A stretch of 33,089 nucleotides of DNA from an uncultured Bacteroidales bacterium (GCA_903822525.1 CAIJPI010000249.1:1-33089); one strand, 5' to 3'; counted from the stretch's first letter, positions 1 through 7,494 are shown. The notes: generated by a model from the sequence alone, not told the origin. Numbers and translations are program-made.

Positions 1-537
1 AATCGAAATAGCTGTCACCCCCTGGTATTTCAATTTTATATCCGAAAACTTTCCGCCATGATGAACTATAAAATCACTCTTAATTCCCTTGGAGGTGTTA
101 TGATAAACAAGGTCGATATTATTGTAAAGGTCCTTGTATGCCAGTGAGCCGAAAGTAGAGATATCTGTTTTCCAGGCCGAAGCATCGTTACCCTTGAAAA
201 AACTGGCTTTTGAAGTCATCGGATCTCTTTCTTCGAAGACAGTACCGGGATTGCTGTTCTCAAAATCAATTCTCAGGTTCAGAACAGTATTGTTGTCGCT
301 GTCCTGCTCCTTATGCCCCGACGCAAACTGGTGCACCAAATAGGTGTCGAAAAAGAAAGTGCTGGAGGAAGCCGTTTTCAGGCAATACTTTGATCCGTTA
401 GGATACTGCCCCTGGTTTTTCGTAAACCACGAAGGGAAGGTAATGGAGTGATTCTCTGCTTTTAAGCTGAAGGTTGAAAAAGTGAACGAAATTAAAATAA
501 GTAAAAGTATCCTGAACCTGAGAGCCCGCCAAAACAT
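1..537 (-). CDS. Secreted protein with DUF7948/SBBP-type N-terminus (5' part only)
   Basis: Reading leftward from an ATG at 537, the frame stays open to the window edge (179 codons), so the C-terminus is missing. The start MFWRALRFRILLLILISF is followed by a polar stretch after LKAENH, which looks like a signal peptide of about 28 residues. After it come FTKNQGQYP, a tract resembling SFFKGNDASAWKTDI, then YKDLYNNIDLVYH and KSDFIVHHGGKFSDIKLKY. This series (ENxGQ, W-T, Y-x-x-L-Y-x-x-I-D-L-V-Y, D-F-x-V-x-x-G) is typical of the N-terminal domain (DUF7948) of large Bacteroidota extracellular proteins that usually continue into SBBP beta-propeller or PKD repeats and often end in a gliding/T9SS C-terminal domain. 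The continuation cannot be seen. A TAGTTTTG -7 element lies 28 nt upstream. Family assignment is from motif recall and fairly confident; function is unknown. Confidence 0.75.
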   Translation of the reverse strand, partial: MFWRALRFRILLLILISFTFSTFSLKAENHSITFPSWFTKNQGQYPNGSKYCLKTASSSTFFFDTYLVHQFASGHKEQDSDNNTVLNLRIDFENSNPGTVFEERDPMTSKASFFKGNDASAWKTDISTFGSLAYKDLYNNIDLVYHNTSKGIKSDFIVHHGGKFSDIKLKYQGVTAISI

Positions 538-564
538 ATTATAAAGTTTGATTATAGTAAAATG

Positions 565-572
565 CAAAACTA
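565..572 (-). promoter_or_regulatory. Probable promoter (-7 element) of the leftward secreted-protein gene
   Basis: On the minus strand TAGTTTTG matches the Bacteroidota -7 consensus TAnnTTTG and lies 28 nt before the ATG at 537. I see no convincing TTTG/TTG -33 element at the usual 18-21 nt spacing. The rest of the 538-831 gap holds only the divergent tetR promoter and AT-rich sequence. Confidence 0.4.
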
Positions 573-772
573 CATTTTTTTGGTCGTTCCCCGGTTTAAA
601 AAACAAGTTTTCTGGTTAAATTGAGGAAGAATATTACACAATGCGTTTTGTTTTACTTTGGTTGTTACGGAAGGGTAATGAGCAGAAGATTTTGAATTGA
701 GTATGGAAGCGCGAAATTGAAAATGCAGAATCATAAAAGTTTAAATCAGGTAATAGCTATTCTTTTTTGTTT

Positions 773-807
773 TATTTTTGACCACTTGGTTAAATCATTT
801 GGTTAAA
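773..807 (+). promoter_or_regulatory. Probable promoter and TetR operator of the efflux operon
   Basis: TATTTTTG at 773-780 is a perfect TAnnTTTG -7 element. Directly downstream, over the expected transcription start, TTGGTTAAA occurs twice (786-794 and 799-807) with a 13-bp period. The second copy sits in the small imperfect palindrome GGTT-A-AACC. The position between promoter and the first gene, itself a TetR regulator, suggests an autoregulatory operator. The promoter match is seen; the operator role is inferred. Confidence 0.5.
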
Positions 808-831
808 CCTGGGTAGAAGATAAAACATGCC

Positions 832-1437
832 ATGACAATAGCTGGTGAGAATACCGAAAAACAAATACTTATTGCAGCCCGTGATGTTTTTATTGCCAAA
901 GGGTACGAAGGTGCCCGTATGCAGGAGATTGCAGATCAGGCCGGAATAAACAAGGCATTGCTGCATTATTATTTCCGCAGCAAGGAAAATTTGTTTGATG
1001 CGGTCTTCAGCGAAGTAGCAACGCATCTTTTTCCTGCCATGAAGCAACTCCTTGAAGCTGACCTGGGATTAACTGAAAAGATCACTTTTTTTGTAAAGAT
1101 TTACCTGCAGGCGTTGCACGAAAATCCTTATATCCCGGCCTTTGTGATAAATACCCTGAATTCAAATCCCGAGCGTTTTCTGAAATACATTAAAAAATCA
1201 GGGATCAATCCTAAGGGTCTTCAGCAGCAAATTGAGGCCGAAGCTGCCCGGGGACTGATCAGGAAGGTAAAAGCCGAACATTTGCTTGTAAACATCATAG
1301 CCATGTGTTTGTTCCCTTTTATAGCCCGCCCTATTGTGCAAAACATTTTTGACATGAAAGACGAGGAATATCTCCTGTATTTACAGGACCGGCAAGCCGA
1401 AATTATAGATTTTGTACTTAAATCCATTGCAGTATGA
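832..1437 (+). CDS. TetR/AcrR-family transcriptional regulator
   Basis: A 201-residue protein with a TetR-type helix-turn-helix at about residues 26-52 (ARMQEIADQAGINKALLHYY, then FRSKENLF), preceded by the usual helix 1 (EKQILIAARDVFIAKGYEGA). The remainder is the variable ligand-binding domain, ending FVLKSIAV. It heads an efflux operon: its stop overlaps the ATG of the TolC-like gene in ATGA, so the two are translationally coupled. TetR-family repressors typically bind their own promoter and are released by a pump substrate; in E. coli the TetR protein CecR sits upstream of ybhGFSR, the closest known arrangement. The ligand cannot be predicted. An ATG at 827 is out of frame and hits TGA at once, so 832 is the start. 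Confidence 0.92.
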   Translation: MTIAGENTEKQILIAARDVFIAKGYEGARMQEIADQAGINKALLHYYFRSKENLFDAVFSEVATHLFPAMKQLLEADLGLTEKITFFVKIYLQALHENPYIPAFVINTLNSNPERFLKYIKKSGINPKGLQQQIEAEAARGLIRKVKAEHLLVNIIAMCLFPFIARPIVQNIFDMKDEEYLLYLQDRQAEIIDFVLKSIAV

Positions 1438-2705
1438 TAAACAGAGCCTTTTTACTTTGTTTCCTGATTGTAGCCTTCATGAATGCCAGGGCTCAGCAGC
1501 CTTCGCTTACGCTTGATAACTGCCTCGAAGCAGCCATGAAACACCATCCGCTTTCGGGACAAAACGCAATATATGCTCAGGCCACCGGTTTGCAGCAGCA
1601 AAATATCGATAACGGAAAACTTCCGCAACTTAATGTTAACGGGCAGGCTACATACCAGAATGAAGTGATAAATCTTCCCTTCAAGGTTCCCGGGGTGGCA
1701 TCACCCGAAGTCCCTAAAGCGCAGTACAAACTGTCGGTCGATGCCAGCCAGCTGATTTACGACGGAGGATCCATCGAAGCGCAGCATTCGCTCGAAGATT
1801 ACAGCCGTCAGATAAACCAGATGAATAACAATGCCGAACTGTATAAAATGCGTGAACGCATTAATCAATTGTATTTCAGCATATTGCTTTCGGACCTTAA
1901 CAAAGATGTGATCAGCAACACCATTACTGATCTGACGACAAGGCTTATCAAGGTAAAATCCCTGGTGAAAGAAGGCGTATCGCTTCCATCGGCTGCCGAA
2001 GTGCTGCAGGCTGAAATACTGAAAGCAGGTCAGCGCCTGCTGGAAGCCAGAACACAGAAACGGGCTTTGGTAAATACCATGGAGGTACTCACCGGGTCCG
2101 AAATTGAGGAAAATGCAATTTTTACCGAGCCAGGCTTTAATGTGAATCTTTCGGTGTACTCTAACCTGCGGCCCGAGTTTGGCGTTTTCGGATTAATGCA
2201 GCAAAAGCTTGAAGCTACCAAAAAACTATCTGTTGCAAAGGATTTGCCTAAAGTATATGGATTTGGAACAGCAGGATATGGAAACCCGGGATATAATGTT
2301 TTTAAGGAAGGGTCTGATTTTTTCTGTACTGTTGGTGCCAAGGTCTCATGGAATTTCTGGAACTGGCATCAGACGGATCGTGAAAAACAAATACTGGATC
2401 TGAACAGCCGTATCATCGAAAACCAGAAGAATGCTTACGATCAGGCCAACAGGTCGCAGGTACAGCAATTCCTGGCTGACGTGGTTAAGGCAGATGAACT
2501 CTTAAAATCGGACGACGAAATTATTACTCTCCGCAAATCAATAACACAATCGGCAGCTTCGCAGCTCGAAAACGGAACCTTCACCGCAACCGAATTTGTT
2601 ACCGAACAGCTTGCCGAAGAACAGGCCCTGCTGACGAAAAATCTGCATAAGATTCAGTTGCTCCAATCGAAGGCTATGTATAAAGCGGCTACGGGAGGAT
2701 TATAA
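1434..2705 (+). CDS. TolC-family outer-membrane efflux protein
   Basis: A 423-residue protein with a signal peptide (MINRAFLLCFLIVAFMNARA, probable cleavage before QQ) and the outer-membrane-efflux-protein pattern: SLTLDNCLEAAMKHHP near the mature N-terminus, long Gln/Asn/Glu-rich helices, and a second internal repeat from about residue 250. In this family three protomers form an outer-membrane beta-barrel with a periplasmic alpha-helical tunnel that docks on an HlyD-type adaptor. Its start overlaps the tetR stop by 4 bp. The 174-nt gap to the adaptor gene contains a 12-bp direct repeat (GTCTGAAAAAAG at 2803 and 2819). The E. coli ybh cluster has no such gene, so this operon appears to supply its own outer-membrane channel. 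Confidence 0.9.
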   Translation: MINRAFLLCFLIVAFMNARAQQPSLTLDNCLEAAMKHHPLSGQNAIYAQATGLQQQNIDNGKLPQLNVNGQATYQNEVINLPFKVPGVASPEVPKAQYKLSVDASQLIYDGGSIEAQHSLEDYSRQINQMNNNAELYKMRERINQLYFSILLSDLNKDVISNTITDLTTRLIKVKSLVKEGVSLPSAAEVLQAEILKAGQRLLEARTQKRALVNTMEVLTGSEIEENAIFTEPGFNVNLSVYSNLRPEFGVFGLMQQKLEATKKLSVAKDLPKVYGFGTAGYGNPGYNVFKEGSDFFCTVGAKVSWNFWNWHQTDREKQILDLNSRIIENQKNAYDQANRSQVQQFLADVVKADELLKSDDEIITLRKSITQSAASQLENGTFTATEFVTEQLAEEQALLTKNLHKIQLLQSKAMYKAATGGL

Positions 2706-2879
2706 GGTTTATGGACGGAATAAATATAAAAATTGGTTGAAATCAGGATTTACAAGCAAGGAATAAGTGAAGACGCCGAAAATTCTGTTCCTTTCGAAAA
2801 TTGTCTGAAAAAAGCTTAGTCTGAAAAAAGAAATTTCAAAAATAACACACCAACAAATTATACTTAAATACCACACACC

Positions 2880-3779
2880 ATGGCAAATGCACGCAATGTA
2901 TTGATAATGATATCTTTGGTATGGTTATCAGCCTGTAAAAACAATAACAACCTGAGTGATGCTTATGGTAACTTCGAAGCCATACAGGTAACCGTTTCGG
3001 CCGAAAGTGCCGGCAGGATCCACAACTTTGAAATAGAAGAAGGCTCGCAGCCAGATTCAGGTTTGATAGTGGCACGGATTGATACCACAGATTTATACCT
3101 GAAAAAATTACAATTGCTGGCGCAGAAGAATGCCGTTTCGGTTAAAAGAAGCAGTGTGGCAAGCCAGGTGGAGGTTCAACAGCAGCAAAAGGCAAATCTG
3201 CTGGTGGAGAAAAACCGTATTACCAAACTTATAGCCGATAAAGCGGCTACTCCAAAACAGCTCGATGATCTTAACGGGGCTATCGAACTCGTTGATAAGC
3301 AGGTTGCATCCATAAACACCCAAAATACAGGCATTGCCGAGGAGATGGAAATCATCGACAGGCAGATAGCCCAGGTAAACGAATCGATTCGCAAGTGTTA
3401 TATCCGCAACCCGGTTAAAGGAACTGTCCTGAGTAAATATGCCGAAGCCGGCGAGTTTGCAGCTCCTGGTCGGGCGCTTTATAAAATTGCCGATCTTAGC
3501 GTGATGGAACTCAAGGTGTATGTATCGGGCACCCAACTTCCGGTTATTAAACAAGGTCAGCAGGTTGAAGTGCTGATTGATGCCGATAAAAAAACAAACC
3601 GTAAATTAAGCGGAGTAATAAGCTGGATATCGCCAAGGGCGGAATTTACCCCTAAAATTATCCAAACCAAGGAGGAGCGTGTTAACCTCGTGTATGGGGT
3701 AAAGATCAGGGTTCCGAATGATGGCAGCCTGAAAATAGCCATGCCGGCTGAGGTTAATTTTACAGCAAAAAGCGAATAA
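2880..3779 (+). CDS. HlyD/YbhG-like periplasmic adaptor lipoprotein
   Basis: 299 residues. The N-terminus MANARNVLIMISLVWLSAC is a lipoprotein signal with Cys19 as the lipidated residue, so the protein is probably anchored in the inner membrane. Then come a biotinyl-lipoyl-like half (VTVSAESAGRIHNFEIEEG, about residues 38-57), a long coiled-coil hairpin rich in Gln, Lys and Glu (about 75-175), the second lipoyl half (IRNPVKGTVLSKYAEAGEF) and a beta-barrel domain (LKVYVSGTQLPVIKQGQQVEV). This is the membrane-fusion-protein layout linking an inner-membrane ABC pump to a TolC channel. It lies between the TolC gene and the ABC genes, with DUF2147 47 nt downstream. It most resembles YbhG, which works with YbhFSR. 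Confidence 0.9.
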   Translation: MANARNVLIMISLVWLSACKNNNNLSDAYGNFEAIQVTVSAESAGRIHNFEIEEGSQPDSGLIVARIDTTDLYLKKLQLLAQKNAVSVKRSSVASQVEVQQQQKANLLVEKNRITKLIADKAATPKQLDDLNGAIELVDKQVASINTQNTGIAEEMEIIDRQIAQVNESIRKCYIRNPVKGTVLSKYAEAGEFAAPGRALYKIADLSVMELKVYVSGTQLPVIKQGQQVEVLIDADKKTNRKLSGVISWISPRAEFTPKIIQTKEERVNLVYGVKIRVPNDGSLKIAMPAEVNFTAKSE

Positions 3780-3826
3780 TTCAAACCAATTATAATTCAA
3801 TCAAGTTCAACCAAATCCTGAAAACA

Positions 3827-4309
3827 ATGAAAATTCTACTTACAGCAGCATTACTCGTTATTTCGATGTCATTTGCCAACTCAGTTAAGGCCCAGGGAAA
3901 GCCCGACAAAATTGTAGGATACTATTTGACCTATGATGATGAGACTGGCGCAGAAAAATCGCAGGTCCAGATTTTTAAAAGCACAAACGGCAAATATTAC
4001 GGAAAAATCGTCTGGCTGAAGGAACCTAATAAAAATGGCAAACCTAAAGTTGATGATAAAAATCCTGAGGTTAAATTGCAAAACCGTCCGGTAATGAACC
4101 TCGAAATTCTGAAGGGCTTCAGCTTTGATAAGTCGAGTGAGGAGTGGAATGACGGCTCCATTTATAATCCTGCAAGCGGGAAAACATACAGCTGTTATAT
4201 CAACTTTGAGTCGGCCAATAAAATTAAAATCAGAGGTTTCATCGGGGCCTCCTGGATGGGCCTGGGCAAAACTGCCTACTGGACCAAAGAAGCTGCTTTA
4301 CGCAAATAA
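3827..4309 (+). CDS. DUF2147-family exported protein
   Basis: A 160-residue protein with a signal peptide (MKILLTAALLVISMSFANSVKA, cleavage before QGK). The mature part follows the DUF2147 pattern: IVGYYLTYDDETG, QVQIFKSTNGKYYGKIVWL, a central RPVMNLEILKGF, WNDGSIYNPASGKTYSCYI and a C-terminal IKIRGFIGASWMGLGKTAYW. DUF2147 proteins are small periplasmic beta-rich proteins with no firmly established function. Its place between the adaptor and the ATPases, same strand and short spacing, suggests co-expression with the pump. E. coli ybhGFSR has no counterpart, so it may be an accessory envelope factor or a passenger. Family is certain; role is unknown. Confidence 0.88.
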   Translation: MKILLTAALLVISMSFANSVKAQGKPDKIVGYYLTYDDETGAEKSQVQIFKSTNGKYYGKIVWLKEPNKNGKPKVDDKNPEVKLQNRPVMNLEILKGFSFDKSSEEWNDGSIYNPASGKTYSCYINFESANKIKIRGFIGASWMGLGKTAYWTKEAALRK

Positions 4310-4316
4310 GTTTAAA

Positions 4317-4479
4317 AGGGGTTGGGAGTTAAGGTTTGGGGCTTAGGGTTTAAAATTGCTACCTGGCAATTACCTGACGAAAAACCGAAAGTTAACCGGT
4401 TGCGGGAATTTATTTTTCTTTCCTGATGGAGCTCTTTATCCGGACTCCCAACTCTATTTCATTGTATCAATAGCGGTAA
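4317..4479 (+). other. Intercistronic gap with G-rich tract
   Basis: Just after the DUF2147 stop, a G-rich stretch (runs of 4, 3, 2, 4 and 3 G between 4317 and 4348) could form a G-quadruplex in DNA or mRNA. The rest of the gap to the ATPase ATG at 4480 is mixed sequence with no ORF, clear hairpin terminator or -7 element. Similar G-rich tracts follow the stops at 6270 and 19284. Confidence 0.4.
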
Positions 4480-5400
4480 ATGCCTACAAACATTTCAATT
4501 CAGGCCAGCCACATAACCAAGCGTTATGGTGATAAACTTGCGCTTGACGATATATCGTTCGATGTAAAAAAGGGCGAATTGTTCGGTTTTATCGGGCCCG
4601 ACGGAGCCGGTAAAACAACTTTGTTCCGTATCATTACTACTCTGCTGTTGCCCGACAACGGCTCACTTCTGGTTGAAGGACTTGATAGTGATAAAGACTA
4701 TGTTAAGCTGCGTAAAATCCTGGGGTATATGCCCGGTCGGTTTTCGTTGTACCAGGATCTGACTGTTGAGGAAAACCTGCGCTTTTTTGCAGGTATTTTT
4801 CACACTACGCCCGAAGCAAATTATGAGCTGGTGAAAGATATCTACAGCCATATCGAGCCATTCAAAAAACGCAAAGCCGGAAAGCTCTCGGGAGGCATGA
4901 AACAGAAACTCGCCTTATCGTGCGCTCTTATCCATAAACCTGAAGTGCTTGTTCTGGATGAACCTACAACAGGAGTGGATGCCGTTTCGCGAATCGAATT
5001 CTGGGAAATGCTCGATAAACTCCGGATGAGCGGGATAACTATTATTGTTTCGACGCCTTATATGGATGAGGCATCGCGCTGCGACCGTGTTGCGCTTATA
5101 CAAAACGGTAAAATCATGAGTATCGATACTCCAGATGCCATCCGCAGAAACTACGGCCGGGCTTTATGGGCTGTTAAGGCTGATGATATCTACAATCTGC
5201 TTACCGACCTGAGGCTGTTTAAAGCTACCAGGACAGCTTTTCCTTTCGGGGAGCACATTCACCTGTCGTTGACCAGCGATTCGGTTACGCCTTCCGAAAT
5301 TGCCTCCTACCTTAAGGATACCGGCCACCGCAATGTTCAGATTACCCGGATTGAACCTTCCATCGAAGATTGTTTTATGGAAATGATGCAAAAGGTGTAA
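4480..5400 (+). CDS. ABC transporter ATPase, YbhF N-terminal-half type, degenerate H- and Q-loops
   Basis: A 306-residue nucleotide-binding subunit. Walker A is GPDGAGKTT (residues 39-47, Lys45), signature LSGGM (136-140), Walker B VLVLDEP with Asp160/Glu161, D-loop GVDAVS. Two catalytic-site residues are missing: the Q-loop reads GYMPGRFS with Gly86 in place of Gln, and the switch His is replaced by Pro193 (STPYMDEA instead of THYMDEA). GPDGAGKTT and a non-His switch are also features of the first half of E. coli YbhF as I recall it, so this gene matches that half. It should dimerise with the next gene's product. The C-terminal 75 residues are a DUF4162-like tail. The protein is cytoplasmic and drives the two permeases encoded downstream. 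Confidence 0.93.
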   Translation: MPTNISIQASHITKRYGDKLALDDISFDVKKGELFGFIGPDGAGKTTLFRIITTLLLPDNGSLLVEGLDSDKDYVKLRKILGYMPGRFSLYQDLTVEENLRFFAGIFHTTPEANYELVKDIYSHIEPFKKRKAGKLSGGMKQKLALSCALIHKPEVLVLDEPTTGVDAVSRIEFWEMLDKLRMSGITIIVSTPYMDEASRCDRVALIQNGKIMSIDTPDAIRRNYGRALWAVKADDIYNLLTDLRLFKATRTAFPFGEHIHLSLTSDSVTPSEIASYLKDTGHRNVQITRIEPSIEDCFMEMMQKV

Positions 5401-5502
5401 ATAGTGAATAATGAATAGATAGTGAAGGAACCGTGCATTTCAACAAGCATTAAACCTTCCAACATAATAATCCAAATATCTGTAAACCTGTAACATTTCT
5501 AA

Positions 5503-5548
5503 CTCTTCAAACCATTCAAACCCTTCAAACTCTTCAAACCCTTTCAAC
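5503..5548 (+). repeat. 9-bp tandem repeat (xxTTCAAAC) directly before a start codon
   Basis: Five imperfect 9-10-bp units ending in TTCAAAC (CTCTTCAAAC, CATTCAAAC, CCTTCAAAC, TCTTCAAAC, CCTTTCAAC) fill the last 45 bp before the ATG at 5551. The repeat contains no G on the coding strand, so the leader should be unstructured. TTCAAA/CCC units recur at 7562-7588, in the gap before the second permease. Confidence 0.8.
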
Positions 5549-5550
5549 TC

Positions 5551-6270
5551 ATGCCCATCATCGAAGTAGAAAACCTCGTTAAAAAGTTCGGCAGTTTTGT
5601 TGCCAACGATAATCTGACTTTTTCGGTCGAAGCAGGGGAAATCTATGGTTTCCTGGGGGCTAATGGAGCCGGTAAGACTACTGCAATGAAAATTCTGTGC
5701 GGATTGTCTTCACCCACATCAGGAAAAGTAATGGTTGCCGGGTATGATGTTGCGAAGCAGTCGGAAATGGTGAAGCAACGGATTGGGTATATGAGCCAGC
5801 GCTTTTCACTTTTCGAGGATTTGTCGGTATGGGAGAATTTCCAGTTTTTCGGAGGCATTTACGGATTATCGAAAGCAAAAATTAAAGAGAGAACATCGGA
5901 ATTATTGGGCAGGCTGGGGCTCGAAAGCGAGAAAAATCAAATTCTGGGTTCCCTGCCGCTGGGATGGAAACAGAAGCTCGCTTTTTCGGTGTCTATTATC
6001 CATCAGCCCTCCATTGTTTTTCTCGACGAGCCAACCGGTGGGGTTGATCCCATAACACGGCGACAGTTCTGGGAAATCATATACGAAACGGCCAGCCAGG
6101 GAATAACCGTCTTTGTTACCACGCATTACATGGACGAAGCCGAGTATTGCCAGCGTGTCAGCATCATGGCCGACGGTCGCATTGTTGCCCTCGACACCCC
6201 GGCAAACCTGAAAGCAAAATACAATGCAGCTAACATTGAAGAGGTTTTTCTGAAAATAGCGAGAAATTAA
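5551..6270 (+). CDS. ABC transporter ATPase, YbhF C-terminal-half type, degenerate signature
   Basis: A 239-residue ATPase. Walker A GANGAGKTT (residues 36-44, Lys42), Q-loop Gln83 (GYMSQRFS), Walker B IVFLDEP with Glu160, D-loop GGVDP, switch His192 (TTHYMDEA) are all intact. The signature LSGGQ is replaced by LPLGWKQK (135-142). This is the mirror image of the preceding ATPase, whose signature is intact but whose Q- and H-loops are lost. In E. coli YbhF the two halves are fused, with similar LPLG in the second half; here they are separate genes 150 nt apart. The two proteins should form one obligate heterodimer with one functional and one degenerate ATP site. The ORF ends soon after the ATPase fold, so the C-terminal extension is short. 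Confidence 0.93.
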   Translation: MPIIEVENLVKKFGSFVANDNLTFSVEAGEIYGFLGANGAGKTTAMKILCGLSSPTSGKVMVAGYDVAKQSEMVKQRIGYMSQRFSLFEDLSVWENFQFFGGIYGLSKAKIKERTSELLGRLGLESEKNQILGSLPLGWKQKLAFSVSIIHQPSIVFLDEPTGGVDPITRRQFWEIIYETASQGITVFVTTHYMDEAEYCQRVSIMADGRIVALDTPANLKAKYNAANIEEVFLKIARN

Positions 6271-6274
6271 TAAG

Positions 6275-6304
6275 GATTTAGGGGTTAGGTTTTGGGGGTT
6301 AGGG
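6275..6304 (+). repeat. G-rich tract after ABC ATPase stop
   Basis: Runs of 2, 4, 2, 5 and 3 G separated by TTA/TTT spacers (TTAGG-like) begin 5 nt after the stop at 6270 and lead straight into the 14-bp tandem repeat. It could form a two-tetrad G-quadruplex in DNA or RNA; that is inference. Confidence 0.5.
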
Positions 6305-6309
6305 AAACC

Positions 6310-6393
6310 AGCACATAGCACTAAGCACATAGCGCTAAGCACATAGCACTCAACACATAGCACTAAGCACATAGCACTAAGCACATAGCACAA
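6310..6393 (+). repeat. Six 14-bp tandem repeats (AGCACATAGCACTA) ending at a start codon
   Basis: Six contiguous 14-bp units starting at 6310, 6324, 6338, 6352, 6366 and 6380, each a pair of 7-mers (AGCACAT + AGCACTA) with at most two or three differences. The array ends 3 nt before the ATG at 6397, leaving no room for a Shine-Dalgarno sequence outside it. The same family occurs at 19136-19191 before cysN in the same orientation relative to its gene. Translating the opposite strand gives a low-complexity ORF that is not a gene. Confidence 0.9.
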
Positions 6394-6396
6394 AAA

Positions 6397-7494
6397 ATGA
6401 GAGGTTTTATCATCAAAGAGTTTTACCACATCTTCCGCGACATCCGTTCGATGGTTGTGCTTTTCGGCATGCCTGTGATTCAGGTTTTGCTCTTTGGCTT
6501 TGCTCTATCTACGGAAGTGAAAAATGCTCCCGTAGCTATTATTGATCATTCCAACGACCAGGTTACACGCGCCATCACATCAAAACTGCTTTCGTCGGGG
6601 TTTTTTATTCTTGCCGACCAGGTGCCGGGAGAGGATCATATCGAAGAGGTTTTCAGGCATGGTAAAGTAAAAGAAGTCATAATCTTTGAAAGTGATTTTG
6701 CAACAAAACTCGAAAAAGACCGGCAGGCAGGCATTCAGGTAATAGCCGATGCCAGCGATCCGAATACGGCAAATCTTTTGGTTAGTTATACCTCCGCCAT
6801 TGTAAGTGATTACCAGCAGGAATACCTCAAAGGTATGTCGCTGCCGGTAACTGTTAAAACGGAAACGCAGATGATGTACAACCCAGCACTGAAAAGTATT
6901 TTTATGTTTGTGCCTGGTGTAATCACCATACTGCTGATGCTTATCACAGCCATGATGACATCCATTTCGATAGCTAAAGAAAATGAAATGGGCACCATGG
7001 AAATTTTGCTGGTATCGCCAATGCGTCCCATACAGATTATTGCAGGGAAAGTGCTTCCGTATGTTTTACTTGCTTTTGTAAACGCTTTAATCATTCTGCT
7101 GCTTAGTTACTTTGTGCTGGGGATGCCGGTAAAAGGAAACCTGCTGCTTTTACTGGCCGAAAGCCTGTTGTTTATTGTTATGGCATTGTCACTGGGCATA
7201 TTTATCTCAACCGTAAGCAAGAGCCAGCAAATGGCTATGATGCTTTCGATGTTTGCCCTAATGCTGCCTACCATTCTGTTAAGCGGATTTATTTTCCCTA
7301 TCGAAAACATGCCTCTTCCTTTGCAGGTAATCAGTAATCTGATGCCGCCCCGCTGGTTTATTATTATAGTAAAATCGATAATGATCAAAGGACTTGGCTT
7401 TCATTACATCTGGAAAGAAACACTGATAATTGCAGGCATGGCTCTGTTTTTTATTGCGCTGAGTATTAAGAAATTTAAGGTGAGATTGGGTTGA
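6397..7494 (+). CDS. ABC-2 type permease, YbhS-like (first permease)
   Basis: 365 residues with the layout of the ABC-2/YbhS-YbhR family: N-terminal cytoplasmic KEFYHIFRDIRS, TM1 (about 18-38, MVVLFGMPVIQVLLFGFALS), a large extracytoplasmic domain of about 140 residues (VKNAPVAIIDHS onward), then five more membrane segments from about residue 170. The loop after TM2 carries KENEMGTMEILLVSPM, the family's conserved E-x-G-T coupling segment that contacts the ATPase. It should pair with the second permease to form the membrane channel of the pump. It is preceded by the 14-bp tandem repeat, and the next gene begins 187 nt downstream. The substrate is unknown; the E. coli homologues have been linked to export of cations and to cefoperazone/chloramphenicol sensitivity. 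Confidence 0.9.
   Translation: MRGFIIKEFYHIFRDIRSMVVLFGMPVIQVLLFGFALSTEVKNAPVAIIDHSNDQVTRAITSKLLSSGFFILADQVPGEDHIEEVFRHGKVKEVIIFESDFATKLEKDRQAGIQVIADASDPNTANLLVSYTSAIVSDYQQEYLKGMSLPVTVKTETQMMYNPALKSIFMFVPGVITILLMLITAMMTSISIAKENEMGTMEILLVSPMRPIQIIAGKVLPYVLLAFVNALIILLLSYFVLGMPVKGNLLLLLAESLLFIVMALSLGIFISTVSKSQQMAMMLSMFALMLPTILLSGFIFPIENMPLPLQVISNLMPPRWFIIIVKSIMIKGLGFHYIWKETLIIAGMALFFIALSIKKFKVRLG

Noticed and set aside
134-401. Two plus-strand ORFs of 69 and 63 codons
   Set aside because: They lie opposite the leftward DUF7948-type gene, which has a signal peptide and recognisable motifs; these have neither.
6310-6393. 14-bp array as a CRISPR
   Set aside because: The units are contiguous with no unique spacers and the unit is far shorter than a CRISPR repeat; no cas genes are present.
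5902-6429. Minus-strand ORF of 175 codons
   Set aside because: Its N-terminal part is the translated 14-bp tandem repeat (repeated CYVLSAMCLVLC) and the rest is antisense to the ATPase gene.
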